Source: Rhodanobacter sp.
Lineage (GTDB): Bacteria > Pseudomonadota > Gammaproteobacteria > Xanthomonadales > Rhodanobacteraceae
Direction of reading: 5' to 3'
Length of the DNA stretch: 38,797 nucleotides
Assembly: GCA_022730295.1 (NCBI GenBank)
Contig: DZCM01000005.1
Coordinates: forward strand, 18,047 to 56,843
Made by a program: the position numbers and the translations under genes. The notes below the pieces were generated by a model, which worked only from the letters and a program-made list of their open reading frames with translations, did not search any database and was not told the DNA's origin. Below, one piece after another: positions 11,245 through 26,325 of this stretch (position 1 is the stretch's first letter; each line of letters opens with the position of its first letter).

Positions 11245-11667
11245 TCAGTGCAGCGTGCGCGGCACTGACAGCACGAATTCGGGAATCGGTGCCTCGAAAT
11301 CGGTGCCGTCGTCGGCGTGGAACAGGTAGGCGCCGCGCATGGTGCCGACCTGGGTTTCCAACACTGCTCCGGAGGTGTAGTTGTAGCTTTCGCCAGGCTG
11401 CAGGCGCGGCTGCTCGCCGACCACACCCTCGCCGCGCACTTCCTCGACCTTGCCATTGGCGTCGGTGATGACCCAGTGCCGCGATTGCAGGCGTACCGGC
11501 AGCGCGCCGAGGTTGCGCAGCGTGACGCTGTAGGCGAACACGTAGTGGCCGGCATCGGGCTTGGATTGGTCCAGTACGAAGTGCGCCTCCACGTCGACCT
11601 CAACCGCATACGGTTCGGGTTCACGCGGCTGGCGTGGTTTGTCGGAGGTGGTCGGTCGCGCTGTCAT
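11245..11667 (-). CDS. apaG: ApaG protein (Co2+/Mg2+ efflux-associated)
   Basis: A 140-residue protein with a single ApaG/F-box-associated fibronectin-III-like domain. Characteristic segments are YAVEVDVEAHFVLDQS, AYSVTLRNLG, RHWVITDANG, VVGEQPRLQPGE, YTSG and GTMRGAYLF. Its biochemical role is uncertain; apaG mutants in enterobacteria affect cobalt resistance. It is about 10-15 residues longer at the N-terminus than typical. The ATG at 11667 overlaps the rsmA stop as ATGA. Confidence 0.95.
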   Translation of the reverse strand: MTARPTTSDKPRQPREPEPYAVEVDVEAHFVLDQSKPDAGHYVFAYSVTLRNLGALPVRLQSRHWVITDANGKVEEVRGEGVVGEQPRLQPGESYNYTSGAVLETQVGTMRGAYLFHADDGTDFEAPIPEFVLSVPRTLH

Positions 11668-12485
11668 TGGCTCGCATTGTCGACGAGTTTCGGGCCAGCC
11701 TGCAAGCCGTCTGGATCCAGCCTTTGCGCCAGTGCAATATAACCTTGCGGCGACACGGTTTCCGCGCGTGCGCGCGGGTCGATGCCGGCGGCGCGGATGG
11801 CGTGGTTGTCCAGCAGCCCGTGCAGGGAATTGGAAAGCGTCTTGCGCCGCTGGCCGAACGCCGCGCGCACGATCGTGGCGATTGCCTGCGTGTATGCAGA
11901 ATCGGGGCGCTGCGATGGAGCCAGCGGCGTCAGCCGCACCACCGACGAATCCACCTTGGGCGGCGGCCGGAAGGCGCCCGGTGCAACGAGCAACAACGGT
12001 TCGACCCTGCACGCAAGTTGCAGCATTACCGACAGGCGTCCGTACACCTTGCTGCCCGGAGCAGCAGCCATGCGATCCACCACTTCTTTTTGCAGCATGA
12101 AGTGCATGTCGACGATCGCGCCGGCAGCGCTGAGGCAATGGAACAGGATCGGGCTGGACACGTAGTACGGCAGGTTGCCGGCGAGGCGCAATTTGCCGCC
12201 GCCAGCCATGGCGGCAAGGTCGACCTTGAGAATGTCGGCGTGGATCACCTCGAGTTCGCCGATGCCGGCAGCGCTGGCGCGCAGCGGTGCGATCAACTCG
12301 GCATCCAATTCGATGGCCGTGAGGCGCCCGGCGGCGCGCAGCAACGGCAGAGTCAGCGCGCCCTCGCCGGGTCCGATTTCGACGATGCGGTCATCCGGCT
12401 GCGGCGCGATCGCGGCGACGATGCGCTCGATCACCGAGCGTTCGTGCAGGAAGTGCTGACCGAAATGTTTTTTGGGTGGCGGCAT
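11664..12485 (-). CDS. rsmA: 16S rRNA (adenine1518/1519-N6)-dimethyltransferase
   Basis: A 273-residue KsgA/RsmA enzyme that dimethylates two adjacent adenines in helix 45 of 16S rRNA late in 30S assembly, using SAM. Motifs: KKHFGQHFLHE at the N-terminus, SAM-binding VEIGPGEGALT (about 39-49), and catalytic NLPYYVSSP. ATG at 12485 gives the standard MPPPKKHFGQHFL start; the frame upstream runs only into the repeat element. It is separated from pdxA by that element and overlaps apaG by 4 bases. Confidence 0.97.
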   Translation of the reverse strand: MPPPKKHFGQHFLHERSVIERIVAAIAPQPDDRIVEIGPGEGALTLPLLRAAGRLTAIELDAELIAPLRASAAGIGELEVIHADILKVDLAAMAGGGKLRLAGNLPYYVSSPILFHCLSAAGAIVDMHFMLQKEVVDRMAAAPGSKVYGRLSVMLQLACRVEPLLLVAPGAFRPPPKVDSSVVRLTPLAPSQRPDSAYTQAIATIVRAAFGQRRKTLSNSLHGLLDNHAIRAAGIDPRARAETVSPQGYIALAQRLDPDGLQAGPKLVDNASQ

Positions 12486-12524
12486 CTGGGTTTTTGGCGG
12501 GAGCGGATCAGGAGCAGAAGCTTC

Positions 12525-12682
12525 GCCACCGATTGACACGGATAAATCCGGATCAAGCGAAAAACGATAAGGCGGATTACGCGGATGCAGACAAGCTTTT
12601 TCAGAATTGATCCGCGCTCGTTGGCACTCAGGCTTGTCTTGTGGGTTGCTTCTATCCGTGTTGATCCGTGTCAATCCGTGGC
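12525..12682. repeat. 158-bp intergenic inverted-repeat element, copy 2
   Basis: Lies between pdxA and rsmA. The two ends are close inverted copies: GCCACCGATTGACACGGAT at the left (12525 on) and its complement-like GTGTCAATCCGTGGC at the right (ending 12682). Same family and nearly the same size as 7641-7795. It contributes the last codons and stop of pdxA (12671-12682). Confidence 0.65.
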
Positions 12683-13711
12683 AATGCTTTTCAGCTTCTT
12701 GCGGATTGCGAGCCGCAACGCCATCTCGGCGGCAGCGAACATGCTGGATGGATCAGCCTTGCCGGTGCCGGCGAGATCCAGCGCGGTGCCGTGATCGACC
12801 GAGGTGCGAATGAAGGGCAGGCCGAGCGTGATGTTGACGGTGCGGTCGAAGGCTTCGGATTTCAGCACCGGCAACGCCTGGTCGTGGTACATCGCCAGGA
12901 CTGCGTCGTACGTTGCGCGCATGCCCGGCACGAACGCGGTGTCGGCGGGCAATGGGCCGAGCAGCTGCATGCCTTCATCGCGCAGTGCGTCCAGCGCCGG
13001 GATGATGGTGTCGATTTCTTCGCGTCCCAGGTGGCCGCCTTCGCCCGCGTGCGGGTTCAGCCCGAGCACCGCGATGCGCGGTGCGGCGATGCCGAACTTC
13101 GCGATGAGTTCTGCGTGCACGCTGCGCAAGGTGCGCGTCAGTGACTTGGCCGTGATCGCAGCCGGCACCGCGCGCAGCGGCAAATGCGTGGTGGCGAGCG
13201 CGACCCGCAGTTCCGGCGAAGCCAGCATCATCACCACTTCGCAACCGGCGCGCTCGGCAAACAACTCGGTGTGGCCGGTGAAGTGCTCGCCGGCGTCGTT
13301 GATGACCGACTTCTGCACGGGCGCGGTGACCACGGCATCGAATTCGCCGGCCATGCAGCCATCGGCGGCGCGGGCCAGCATTTGCAAAACGTGGAAGGCG
13401 TTGCGCGGATCGGGCGCGCCCGGCACCACCTCGGCGCGCAACGGCACGTCCAGCACGCGCAGCGTGCCTGCTGCGCGCAGCAGGCGTGGCCGGCCGTCCC
13501 ACGCTTCAATGGTCAAGGTGATGCCGCAACGCCGCGCGGCGGCTTCCAGCAGGCGCGTGTTGCCGATAGCCACGAGGTCGGCCGCGAGCGGCGTCGCTGC
13601 CAAGCGAGCCACCAGTTCCGGGCCGACGCCGGCGGGTTCACCCGCGCTGACGGCGAGTACGGGAAACGGGTTGGACCGGTGCGAGCCGACCGGAGCCGGC
13701 CCGCCGTTCAC
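12671..13711 (-). CDS. pdxA: 4-hydroxythreonine-4-phosphate dehydrogenase
   Basis: A 346-residue NAD-dependent enzyme of the DXP-dependent pyridoxal phosphate pathway, oxidising 4-phosphohydroxy-threonine. Family segments include VSAGEPAGVGPEL (about 20-32), VVTAPVQKSVIN, FTGHTE, the metal-binding histidines in ATTHLPLR and MYHDQALPVLK, and TSVDHGTALD near the end. GTG at 13711 overlaps the surA stop (GTGA); this gives about 16 extra N-terminal residues compared with usual starts. The last codons and the stop lie in the repeat element downstream. Confidence 0.96.
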   Translation of the reverse strand: MNGGPAPVGSHRSNPFPVLAVSAGEPAGVGPELVARLAATPLAADLVAIGNTRLLEAAARRCGITLTIEAWDGRPRLLRAAGTLRVLDVPLRAEVVPGAPDPRNAFHVLQMLARAADGCMAGEFDAVVTAPVQKSVINDAGEHFTGHTELFAERAGCEVVMMLASPELRVALATTHLPLRAVPAAITAKSLTRTLRSVHAELIAKFGIAAPRIAVLGLNPHAGEGGHLGREEIDTIIPALDALRDEGMQLLGPLPADTAFVPGMRATYDAVLAMYHDQALPVLKSEAFDRTVNITLGLPFIRTSVDHGTALDLAGTGKADPSSMFAAAEMALRLAIRKKLKSIATD

Positions 13712-15120
13712 GGTGCGCCTTGCACCGGCGCGTCATCCGCCAGTTCGGGCACCCGGATGCTGATGTAGGCCGAGGCTTCGAGGTCACGTACGAACTGTTC
13801 GTACGCCTGCTCACCCTTGCGCATCGCGATGGCCTGGCGGGCCTGCTCGCGTTCGATGTCGCGGGTCTTGTCGGCCTGGCGCGATCCGAGAAACTCGATG
13901 ATGTGCCAGGAGCCATCGGGTGTCTGGAACGGTTGACTGACCTGTCCCGGTTGCATGCTGCCGACCAGCTTGCCGATCGCGGCACCCCAATCGTTCTGCA
14001 TGAACCAGCCCATGTCGCCGCTGGCATTCGCGGTGGTCGGGTCGTCAGAATTCTGCTTCGCCAGCGTGGCGAAGTCCGCGTGGTTGTCGACGATTTCGTT
14101 GTAGAGTTTTTCGATCTTGGCGTGCGCGGCTTGTGCATCCAGTGTCGCGCTGGGCGCGATCATCAGATGGCGGGCGTGATACTCGGTGACGATCTGCTTC
14201 GTTTCGGGCGTGCGCCGGCCCTCGAGCTTGAGGATGGTGAATCCGGAAGCATCGCGCAGCGGCTGGGTGAATGCGCCCGGCTGCAGCGCGTTGGTGATCT
14301 GCTGGACGGGCGGCGGCAACTCGTCCACGCGTCGCCAACCAAGATTGCCGCCGTCCAAGGCTTCCGGCGCGCTGGATTCGCTGACCGCTAGCGCGGCGAA
14401 GCTCTTGCCGGCTTTCAATTCGCCCTCGATCTTGCCGGCTTTGGCTTGCGCTGCGGCAATCTGCTGGGCGTTCGCGCCTTCCGGCAGGCCGATCAGGATG
14501 CGCGACAGGTGCACTTCGCCCTGTTTGAAGGCCGGGCTGGCAATCAGGTTGTCGATTTCGGCGCTGGACACCTGCGCGGATTGCTGCATCACCTGCTGCT
14601 GTTGCTCGCGCACCAGCAACTGGTCCTGCAGCTGCTGGCGAAAAGACGCGTAATCAACGCCCTGTTGCTGCATGGCTGCCTGCATCTGCGGCACCGACAT
14701 CTTGTTTTGCCTGGCGACGTTGGCGACCGCGGCATCGAGCTGCTCGTTGGAAATACGCAGGCCATTGCTGTGCGCCGTTTGTACCAGCAGCTGGTTCAGG
14801 ATCAGCCGTTGCAGCACCTGCTTGGCCAGCACATCGGTTGGCGGTACCTTGCCACCGGACGCGGTGATCTGGTGTGTCACCGTGGCCATGGTCTCGTTGA
14901 CCTGGCTTTGCAGGACCACGCCGTCGTTGACCACCGCGACGATCCGGTCGAGGGGTTGCACGCTGCCGTTGTCGGCGGCTGCCGGCGACGCCAGCAGCGA
15001 GGGTTGCGGCGCACCCGCGGGCGGCGGGTCGTTCGGGCTCAGCAGTTGCGCGGCGGCGGGAGGTGTGAAGGCCAAGGTCGTGAGCGCCAGCAAAACGCTG
15101 GCGAGGTGGAATGGTTTCAT
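13708..15120 (-). CDS. surA: Periplasmic peptidyl-prolyl isomerase/chaperone SurA
   Basis: A 470-residue chaperone escorting outer-membrane proteins across the periplasm to BAM. ATG at 15120 begins a clear signal peptide (MKPFHLASVLLALTTLAF), probably cut near AAA-Q (about residue 24). The SurA N-domain with DRIVAVVNDGVVLQSQV (about 58-74) is followed by two parvulin domains (about 201-302 and 313-415) and a C-terminal helix. It is linked to its client-pathway gene lptD upstream and coupled to pdxA downstream. A Pro/Ala-rich insert (about 27-55) separates the signal from the N-domain. Confidence 0.97.
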   Translation of the reverse strand: MKPFHLASVLLALTTLAFTPPAAAQLLSPNDPPPAGAPQPSLLASPAAADNGSVQPLDRIVAVVNDGVVLQSQVNETMATVTHQITASGGKVPPTDVLAKQVLQRLILNQLLVQTAHSNGLRISNEQLDAAVANVARQNKMSVPQMQAAMQQQGVDYASFRQQLQDQLLVREQQQQVMQQSAQVSSAEIDNLIASPAFKQGEVHLSRILIGLPEGANAQQIAAAQAKAGKIEGELKAGKSFAALAVSESSAPEALDGGNLGWRRVDELPPPVQQITNALQPGAFTQPLRDASGFTILKLEGRRTPETKQIVTEYHARHLMIAPSATLDAQAAHAKIEKLYNEIVDNHADFATLAKQNSDDPTTANASGDMGWFMQNDWGAAIGKLVGSMQPGQVSQPFQTPDGSWHIIEFLGSRQADKTRDIEREQARQAIAMRKGEQAYEQFVRDLEASAYISIRVPELADDAPVQGAP

Positions 15121-15228
15121 ATAGGTGTCGTGTGACCGGATTGGGAATGGCGGGCCGCGAAAGCCAAGGGCTTGGACAACGCGGGCCGCTGGAAGTTGGT
15201 TGGGTAACGAGCGTCTTTCGGCCATGAA

Positions 15229-15371
15229 GGAAACTTTGAAGAACCGTCGCGAGCGAAGGCAGATCGCGGGACGCCGGAGCGGAGCAAGCGGAGCGTACAC
15301 GTCAGTACGTGAGCATTGCGAGCACCGCCGGCGCGCGAGCTGCCGAGCGCAGCAGGTTATTCAGGGTTTCC
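15229..15371. repeat. 143-bp element with GGAAAC inverted ends
   Basis: Located between lptD and surA, starting directly after the lptD stop codon. The left end begins GGAAACTTTGAAGAACC and the right end reads, on the other strand, GGAAACCCTGAATAACC; both are followed by GCGAGCG/GCGCTCG-type sequence. The middle holds AGCGTACACGTCAGTACGT. No coding frame is evident. This is a miniature inverted-repeat-like element; I see no second copy in this window. Confidence 0.55.
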
Positions 15372-17642
15372 TCATTGATAGCCAAGGATAGCATTATGCA
15401 GGAACTTTCCGGCGCGCTCGCTGGAGGCGCCGATGCCCTTGAAGGCGATTTCGAACATGATGGCGTTGTCGGAGTGACCCTGGTAGTCGTACACGTAATG
15501 GCGGGCCAGCACGCGCACCGAGGTGCAGCAGCTGTCCCATTCAAGCCCGGCAAAGGAATCGATGGTGCGCTTTTCCAGCAGTGACCAGGTGTAGCCCCCA
15601 ACCAGTTTCCACGCCGCGCCGACAGGAATTTCCGCCGAAGTGCTGGCCTGTTCCAGCAAGCCGCGGCGGTAGCGGTAGTCGAAATTGAAGATGCCGTCGT
15701 CGCCGAGCCGGCGTTGCAGGCCCACCGTCGATACATCGGTGCGGCCGCTCTGCACGTCCCACAAATGAGCAGCCGTCAGGCGCCAGCTGTCGCTCAGCGA
15801 CACCGCGACGTTGGCCACGTAATCCGAGCCGCTGCGATCGACCAGGGTCTGGCCCGGGTACAGGGTGACTCTTTGCGGATCGAAGTAGTGGATTTCGCCA
15901 AGGCTGGCCGAGAGTTTTTCCACGCCATTCGGGTCGAGGAACCGGGTAGTCAAGGCCGCCGACAGGTTGTTGGCGTTCTGTTGGCGGTCGGCGCCGCTGT
16001 AGCTGTTGGTGGTGAACAACTGCCAGAAATCGAAGGTCAACGGCTGGGTGTCGAACAGCGGCAGATCGTCCTGATTGCGGTACGGCACGCGCAGGTAGAA
16101 CAGGCGCGGCTCCAGGGTCTGGGTGTAGTCCTGCCCGAACAGGTGCACTTGGCGTTCAAACACCAGCCCCGCATCGACGTCGAAAATCGGCGTGGTACGC
16201 GTGGGGTGGGCCGGATCACCTGCTGCCACCGGATGCGCGAGGTTGTACGCGGTGTAGCGCACCCCAAGCTCGGGACGCAGGAACCAGGCCGGACCCTGCA
16301 TGGGCCAGGCGAGATACGGATACAGGTCAAAACGGTCGCCGCCGATCGCATCCGGCTTGACGAAGCGCACGGCCTCGGCGTGCACGCCCCATTCGAGGCC
16401 GCCGGCCGCGCCGATCGGACGCTCTGCGGCGAAGAACAGGCGCGGCAGGCGCCGGTAGGGCGCCGCGGAATCCGGCAGGGCCGGGTCGGTGATCTGGTAC
16501 CAATCGGCGCCGGCGCCAGCGTTCCACCAGTCGCCCGCGGCGGTGACGTACGAAGATGATTGCAGCAGCCGCACCGCCGAACTGGTCAGGTTCTGGCCGA
16601 AATCCTGGAACCAGGCCTTGTCGGTCACGCGCGCGATCGAGGTGTTCCAGTACAGGCCGCCGGGCAGGTGAGTCTGGTTCTTGAGAGTCAGCAGGCCGCG
16701 GTCGCGATCGGCAACTTGGTCGTGCGGCATGTAATCGAGATCGAGTTCGCCCTTGCTGGTCGAGGTCAACCAGCGCAACTGCGTATCCAGCATGCCGCCA
16801 CGGCCGGTAAACCACGTCGGGGTGAACGTCGCGTCGACGTTCGGCGCGATGTTCCAGTAGTACGGAATCGAAAAGAAATACCCGGCCCGGCTGCGGTGGC
16901 CGAACGAGGGATACAGGAAGCCGCTCTGGCGGCGGTGGTCGAGCGGGAAGCGCAGGTAGGGCAGCCACAGGAACGGCACGCCCTTCAGGCGCATCACCAC
17001 GTCATGGGCGCGGCCGACGCCGGAGTCGCGATCCATGGTCATGGTCTTGGCTTCGATCTCCCACACCCGGTGGTCGAGTTCGCAAGTCGAGTAGGTGACG
17101 TCGTGCAACTGGTCGCGATCCTGGTCCAGCATGGTGACCTGGCTGGCGACGCCGTTGCCGTGCGAGTTCAACATCTGATAGCGCACATGCTCGGCGACCC
17201 CGTGTTCGGGGTCGGTGGTGCCCTTCATGCTGTCGGCCGAAAACAACATGCCGCGTTCCTGATAGCGCACATGGCCTTCCGCGTCGAACGCGGTGGAATC
17301 TTGGCTGTAGGTGAGGTCGTCCGCGCGCAACAACTGGTCGAGGCGTTGCAGCGAGGCATTGCCGTAGACGTGGAAGACGTTGCTGTCCGGGCTGTTGAAA
17401 TGGTCGCCGGTCACTTGCGCGGGCCTGCTGTCGCGAGCGCCGGTGGTCGGCAGGCCGGGCACGTAGAAGTTCAGCAGGTCGTTCTTCTTGCACAACGCGA
17501 AGCCGTTCTGCACCACCGGGCAAACGAAGGCGCCGAGCGGGCACACTTTCGCCGTCGCTTGCGCCATAGCCATGCCGGGCGCGACGGCGAGGGTGATCGC
17601 GAACGCCAGGGTGCGCGGGGTCAGCTTGATTCGGCGCGGCAC
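15372..17642 (-). CDS. lptD: LPS-assembly protein LptD
   Basis: A 756-residue outer-membrane beta-barrel that with LptE inserts LPS into the outer leaflet. GTG at 17642 is chosen because a GGGAAG ribosome site lies just upstream and it gives a signal peptide (residues 1 to about 28, ending AMAQA); an in-frame ATG at 17828 is only shadow. The periplasmic beta-jellyroll holds VFHVYGNASLQRLDQLL and DAEGHVRYQERG repeats (about 95-170); the barrel fills the rest. Cysteines that in E. coli form LptD's disulfides have counterparts: C34 and C41 near the N-terminus, one in VTYSTCELDH, and the adjacent pair C705-C706. It heads the surA-pdxA-rsmA-apaG-apaH group. Confidence 0.96.
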   Translation of the reverse strand: MPRRIKLTPRTLAFAITLAVAPGMAMAQATAKVCPLGAFVCPVVQNGFALCKKNDLLNFYVPGLPTTGARDSRPAQVTGDHFNSPDSNVFHVYGNASLQRLDQLLRADDLTYSQDSTAFDAEGHVRYQERGMLFSADSMKGTTDPEHGVAEHVRYQMLNSHGNGVASQVTMLDQDRDQLHDVTYSTCELDHRVWEIEAKTMTMDRDSGVGRAHDVVMRLKGVPFLWLPYLRFPLDHRRQSGFLYPSFGHRSRAGYFFSIPYYWNIAPNVDATFTPTWFTGRGGMLDTQLRWLTSTSKGELDLDYMPHDQVADRDRGLLTLKNQTHLPGGLYWNTSIARVTDKAWFQDFGQNLTSSAVRLLQSSSYVTAAGDWWNAGAGADWYQITDPALPDSAAPYRRLPRLFFAAERPIGAAGGLEWGVHAEAVRFVKPDAIGGDRFDLYPYLAWPMQGPAWFLRPELGVRYTAYNLAHPVAAGDPAHPTRTTPIFDVDAGLVFERQVHLFGQDYTQTLEPRLFYLRVPYRNQDDLPLFDTQPLTFDFWQLFTTNSYSGADRQQNANNLSAALTTRFLDPNGVEKLSASLGEIHYFDPQRVTLYPGQTLVDRSGSDYVANVAVSLSDSWRLTAAHLWDVQSGRTDVSTVGLQRRLGDDGIFNFDYRYRRGLLEQASTSAEIPVGAAWKLVGGYTWSLLEKRTIDSFAGLEWDSCCTSVRVLARHYVYDYQGHSDNAIMFEIAFKGIGASSERAGKFLHNAILGYQ

Positions 17643-17706
17643 GGAAACTTCCCGGAAATGGAACCCGCGTAAGCTAGCAGAACCCGTTGCCACTGTTGAG
17701 TGTGGC

Positions 17707-17726
17707 GGGCGGCGTTCAGGCCGCCC
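17707..17726 (-). terminator. Hairpin over the aminopeptidase stop codon
   Basis: On the minus strand a 7-bp stem, GGGCGGC/GCCGCCC, encloses a six-base loop that contains the TGA stop of the aminopeptidase gene. No T-run follows. It may reduce read-through into lptD, whose start is 64 bases further on. Confidence 0.35.
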
Positions 17727-19638
17727 TGGCCATCGCCAGCGGCGTGCAACGGCCGTCCAGCCAGGCGCGGTCGGCAGGATCGTCGAGCAAGGGCGCCAGC
17801 CGCTGGTGCACGCGGGCATGGTAATCATCGAGCCACGCGATCTCGTCGGGGTTGAGCAAGGCCATGTCGACGAGGCGGGTGTCGATCGGGCACAGCGTCA
17901 GCGTCTCGAAGCCGAGGAACTCGCCGAACTCGCCCTCACCCGCGAATACCGTCGCGGCGAGGTTTTCGATGCGCACGCCGTGGCGGCCGGGCTTGTAGAT
18001 GCCGGGCTCGATCGAGGTAATCATGCCGGCGTCCATGGCTTCAAGGTGCTGGCCGGAGCGCGGCGGCCGGATCGACTGCGGGCCTTCGTGCACGTTCAGG
18101 CAATAGCCGACGCCGTGGCCGGTGCCGTGGCCGTAGTCGATGCCGTCGGCCCAGATCGGCGCGCGTGCCAGCGCATCGAGCTGCTGGCCGGAAGTGCCGC
18201 GCGGGAATTTCGCGCGTGACAGCGCGATCACGCCCTTCAGCACCAACGTCACGTCGCGGCGCTGTTCCGGCGTCGTTTCGCCCAGCGCCCACATCCGCGT
18301 GATGTCGGTGGTGCCGCCGAGATATTGCGCGCCGGAATCGATCAGCAGCATTCCGTGGGGTTTCAGTTCCGAGTGCGATTCGGGGGTGGCCGAATAGTGC
18401 GGGGACGCGGCGTTGGCCTCGTAGCCCGCGATGGTGGAAAAACTTTCGCTGACGAAGCCCGGCTGCTGCGAACGCAACTCCCGCAGCTTGGTGTCGACAT
18501 CAAGTTCGGTGAGGTGCTGGCCTTGCTGGAGCGATTGTTCCAGCCAGCGCGCGCCGCGCACCAGCGCCACGCCGTCGCGGCGCATCGCTTCGCGCACGTG
18601 GTTCATTTCCGCCTCGCCCTTGCGGGCCTTGGCGGCGGTGATCGGGGCGTTGGTTTCGATCAACGTCACGTGTTTTGGAATCGCGTGCGCAACCGCTGCG
18701 GAAATTTGTCCCGGCGCGAGCAGCAGCTTCGCATCCGGTGGCAGTTTTGCGAGCGCGTCATCCACCCCGGTGTACGGTGCGATGCGGATTCCGTCGCCGC
18801 GCAAGTGCTCCAATAAATCCCTTCCCCCGCGTGCGGGGGAAGGTGCCCGAAGGGCGGATGGGGGCAGGTTTCGCGAAGCCGCGCCCCCGCCCCGGCCCTC
18901 CCCCGCAAGCGGGGGAGGGGGAACGGCAGCGAGCTTGGCGGCGTCCACAAACAGCGTCGCACCGTTTGCATCGATCAAGAGGTGCGACAGGAACACCGGG
19001 TTGTATTCGACATCCGCGCCGCGCAGGTTCAGCACCCACGCGATCTCGTCCAGCGCGGACACGATGTGGTGGGTGGCGCCGGCTTTGCGCATGGCTTTGC
19101 GCACGTCCGCCAGTTTCTCGGCGCGCGATTGGATCGCGTAATCGATCGGATGTTCGTACACCGGCGCGTGTGGCAGCGGCGGCCGGTCGTGCCAGATCGC
19201 GGCGGGCAGGTCGTCTTCGATCAGTTCCGCGCCGCACTTCGCCAGCGCGTCGTGCAGCCCGCGTTCGGATGCAAGTGACAACATATCCGCAGCGCAGGCC
19301 ACTTTGTCGCCCGCGCGCATGCGTCCGCACAGCCAAAGGATATGTTCGGGCGTGTGCGGCGTGACCAGCTTCACCAGTTCGACCCCCGTGCCGGCCAGCT
19401 GCCGCTTGGCTTGCGAGAAGTAGCGCGAATCCGTCCACAGGCCAGCGAAATCCGGCGTGACGATCAAGGTGCCGGCCGAGCCGGTGAAGCCCGACAACCA
19501 CTTGCGGGCAGTCCAGTGCGCGGGCAGGTATTCCGACAAGTGCGGGTCGGCCGTCGGCACGATGCAGGCGGCGATGCCGCGTAGCTGCATGGCCTCGCGC
19601 AGGGCGGCAATGCGTTCGGGGATGCTGGCAAGGGTCAT
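17716..19638 (-). CDS. Aminopeptidase P family protein (M24B), with in-frame repeat insertion
   Basis: A 640-residue cytoplasmic Xaa-Pro aminopeptidase of the long, three-domain type: two creatinase-like N-terminal domains (about 5-160 and 165-330) and a C-terminal pita-bread metallopeptidase domain (about 340-560) plus the C-terminal M24 extension. All five dimetal ligands are visible: D434, D445 (LLIDSGAQYLGGTTDIT), H508 (GHGTGHGVG), E544 (SIEPGIY) and E558 (VRIENL). It removes N-terminal residues preceding proline. Residues about 239-274 are low-complexity (PPPPLAGEGRGGG ... PSPARGGRD) and coincide with palindromic repeat DNA that keeps the frame. The insertion is in the second N-terminal domain, away from the active site, so activity may be kept. 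Confidence 0.93.
   Translation of the reverse strand: MTLASIPERIAALREAMQLRGIAACIVPTADPHLSEYLPAHWTARKWLSGFTGSAGTLIVTPDFAGLWTDSRYFSQAKRQLAGTGVELVKLVTPHTPEHILWLCGRMRAGDKVACAADMLSLASERGLHDALAKCGAELIEDDLPAAIWHDRPPLPHAPVYEHPIDYAIQSRAEKLADVRKAMRKAGATHHIVSALDEIAWVLNLRGADVEYNPVFLSHLLIDANGATLFVDAAKLAAVPPPPLAGEGRGGGAASRNLPPSALRAPSPARGGRDLLEHLRGDGIRIAPYTGVDDALAKLPPDAKLLLAPGQISAAVAHAIPKHVTLIETNAPITAAKARKGEAEMNHVREAMRRDGVALVRGARWLEQSLQQGQHLTELDVDTKLRELRSQQPGFVSESFSTIAGYEANAASPHYSATPESHSELKPHGMLLIDSGAQYLGGTTDITRMWALGETTPEQRRDVTLVLKGVIALSRAKFPRGTSGQQLDALARAPIWADGIDYGHGTGHGVGYCLNVHEGPQSIRPPRSGQHLEAMDAGMITSIEPGIYKPGRHGVRIENLAATVFAGEGEFGEFLGFETLTLCPIDTRLVDMALLNPDEIAWLDDYHARVHQRLAPLLDDPADRAWLDGRCTPLAMARAA
18818..18920. 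repeat. Palindromic repeat element inserted inside a gene
   Basis: About 103 bp with two perfect hairpins: CTTCCCCCGC/GCGGGGGAAG (18821-18842) and CCCTCCCCCGC/GCGGGGGAGGG (18896-18919). This CCCTCCCCCGC-GCGGGGGAGGG type is normally an intergenic repeat in such genomes. Here it lies wholly in the aminopeptidase P coding sequence without breaking the frame. Confidence 0.75.
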
Positions 19639-19841
19639 GATGGTGTCACGCAGTGCAAAACGTCATTGTGGCGAATGCGCGGGCAAAGGGGAAATCGGGG
19701 TGTCGGGAAACCATGACGGCATCCCGGCCACCCATTTTCAACACAACCCGTCGTCATTCCGGGGGCCGTGCAAGCTTTTCGGCACGGCAACCCGGAATCC
19801 AGCTCTCAAACCGGGTCGAAACCGAAAGCTGGATTCCGGGT

Positions 19842-24429
<4,588 letters not shown>

Positions 24430-24436
24430 TCCAGCC

Positions 24437-26254
<1,818 letters not shown>

Positions 26255-26302
26255 GACTTCCGTGGGCATCGCGGACACTACGATCGGCTAGACTCATCGG
26301 CG

Positions 26303-26325
26303 CGCGAATGCGTGATGCATTCGCG
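26303..26325 (+). promoter_or_regulatory. Hairpin in the surE leader
   Basis: A perfect 9-bp stem, CGCGAATGC/GCATTCGCG, with a GTGAT loop ends 21 bases before the surE ATG. A TAGACT -10-like sequence lies just upstream (26289-26294), so the hairpin would be at the 5' end of a surE transcript, where it could stabilise mRNA. It could also be a T-less terminator of the ftsB transcript. Confidence 0.35.
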
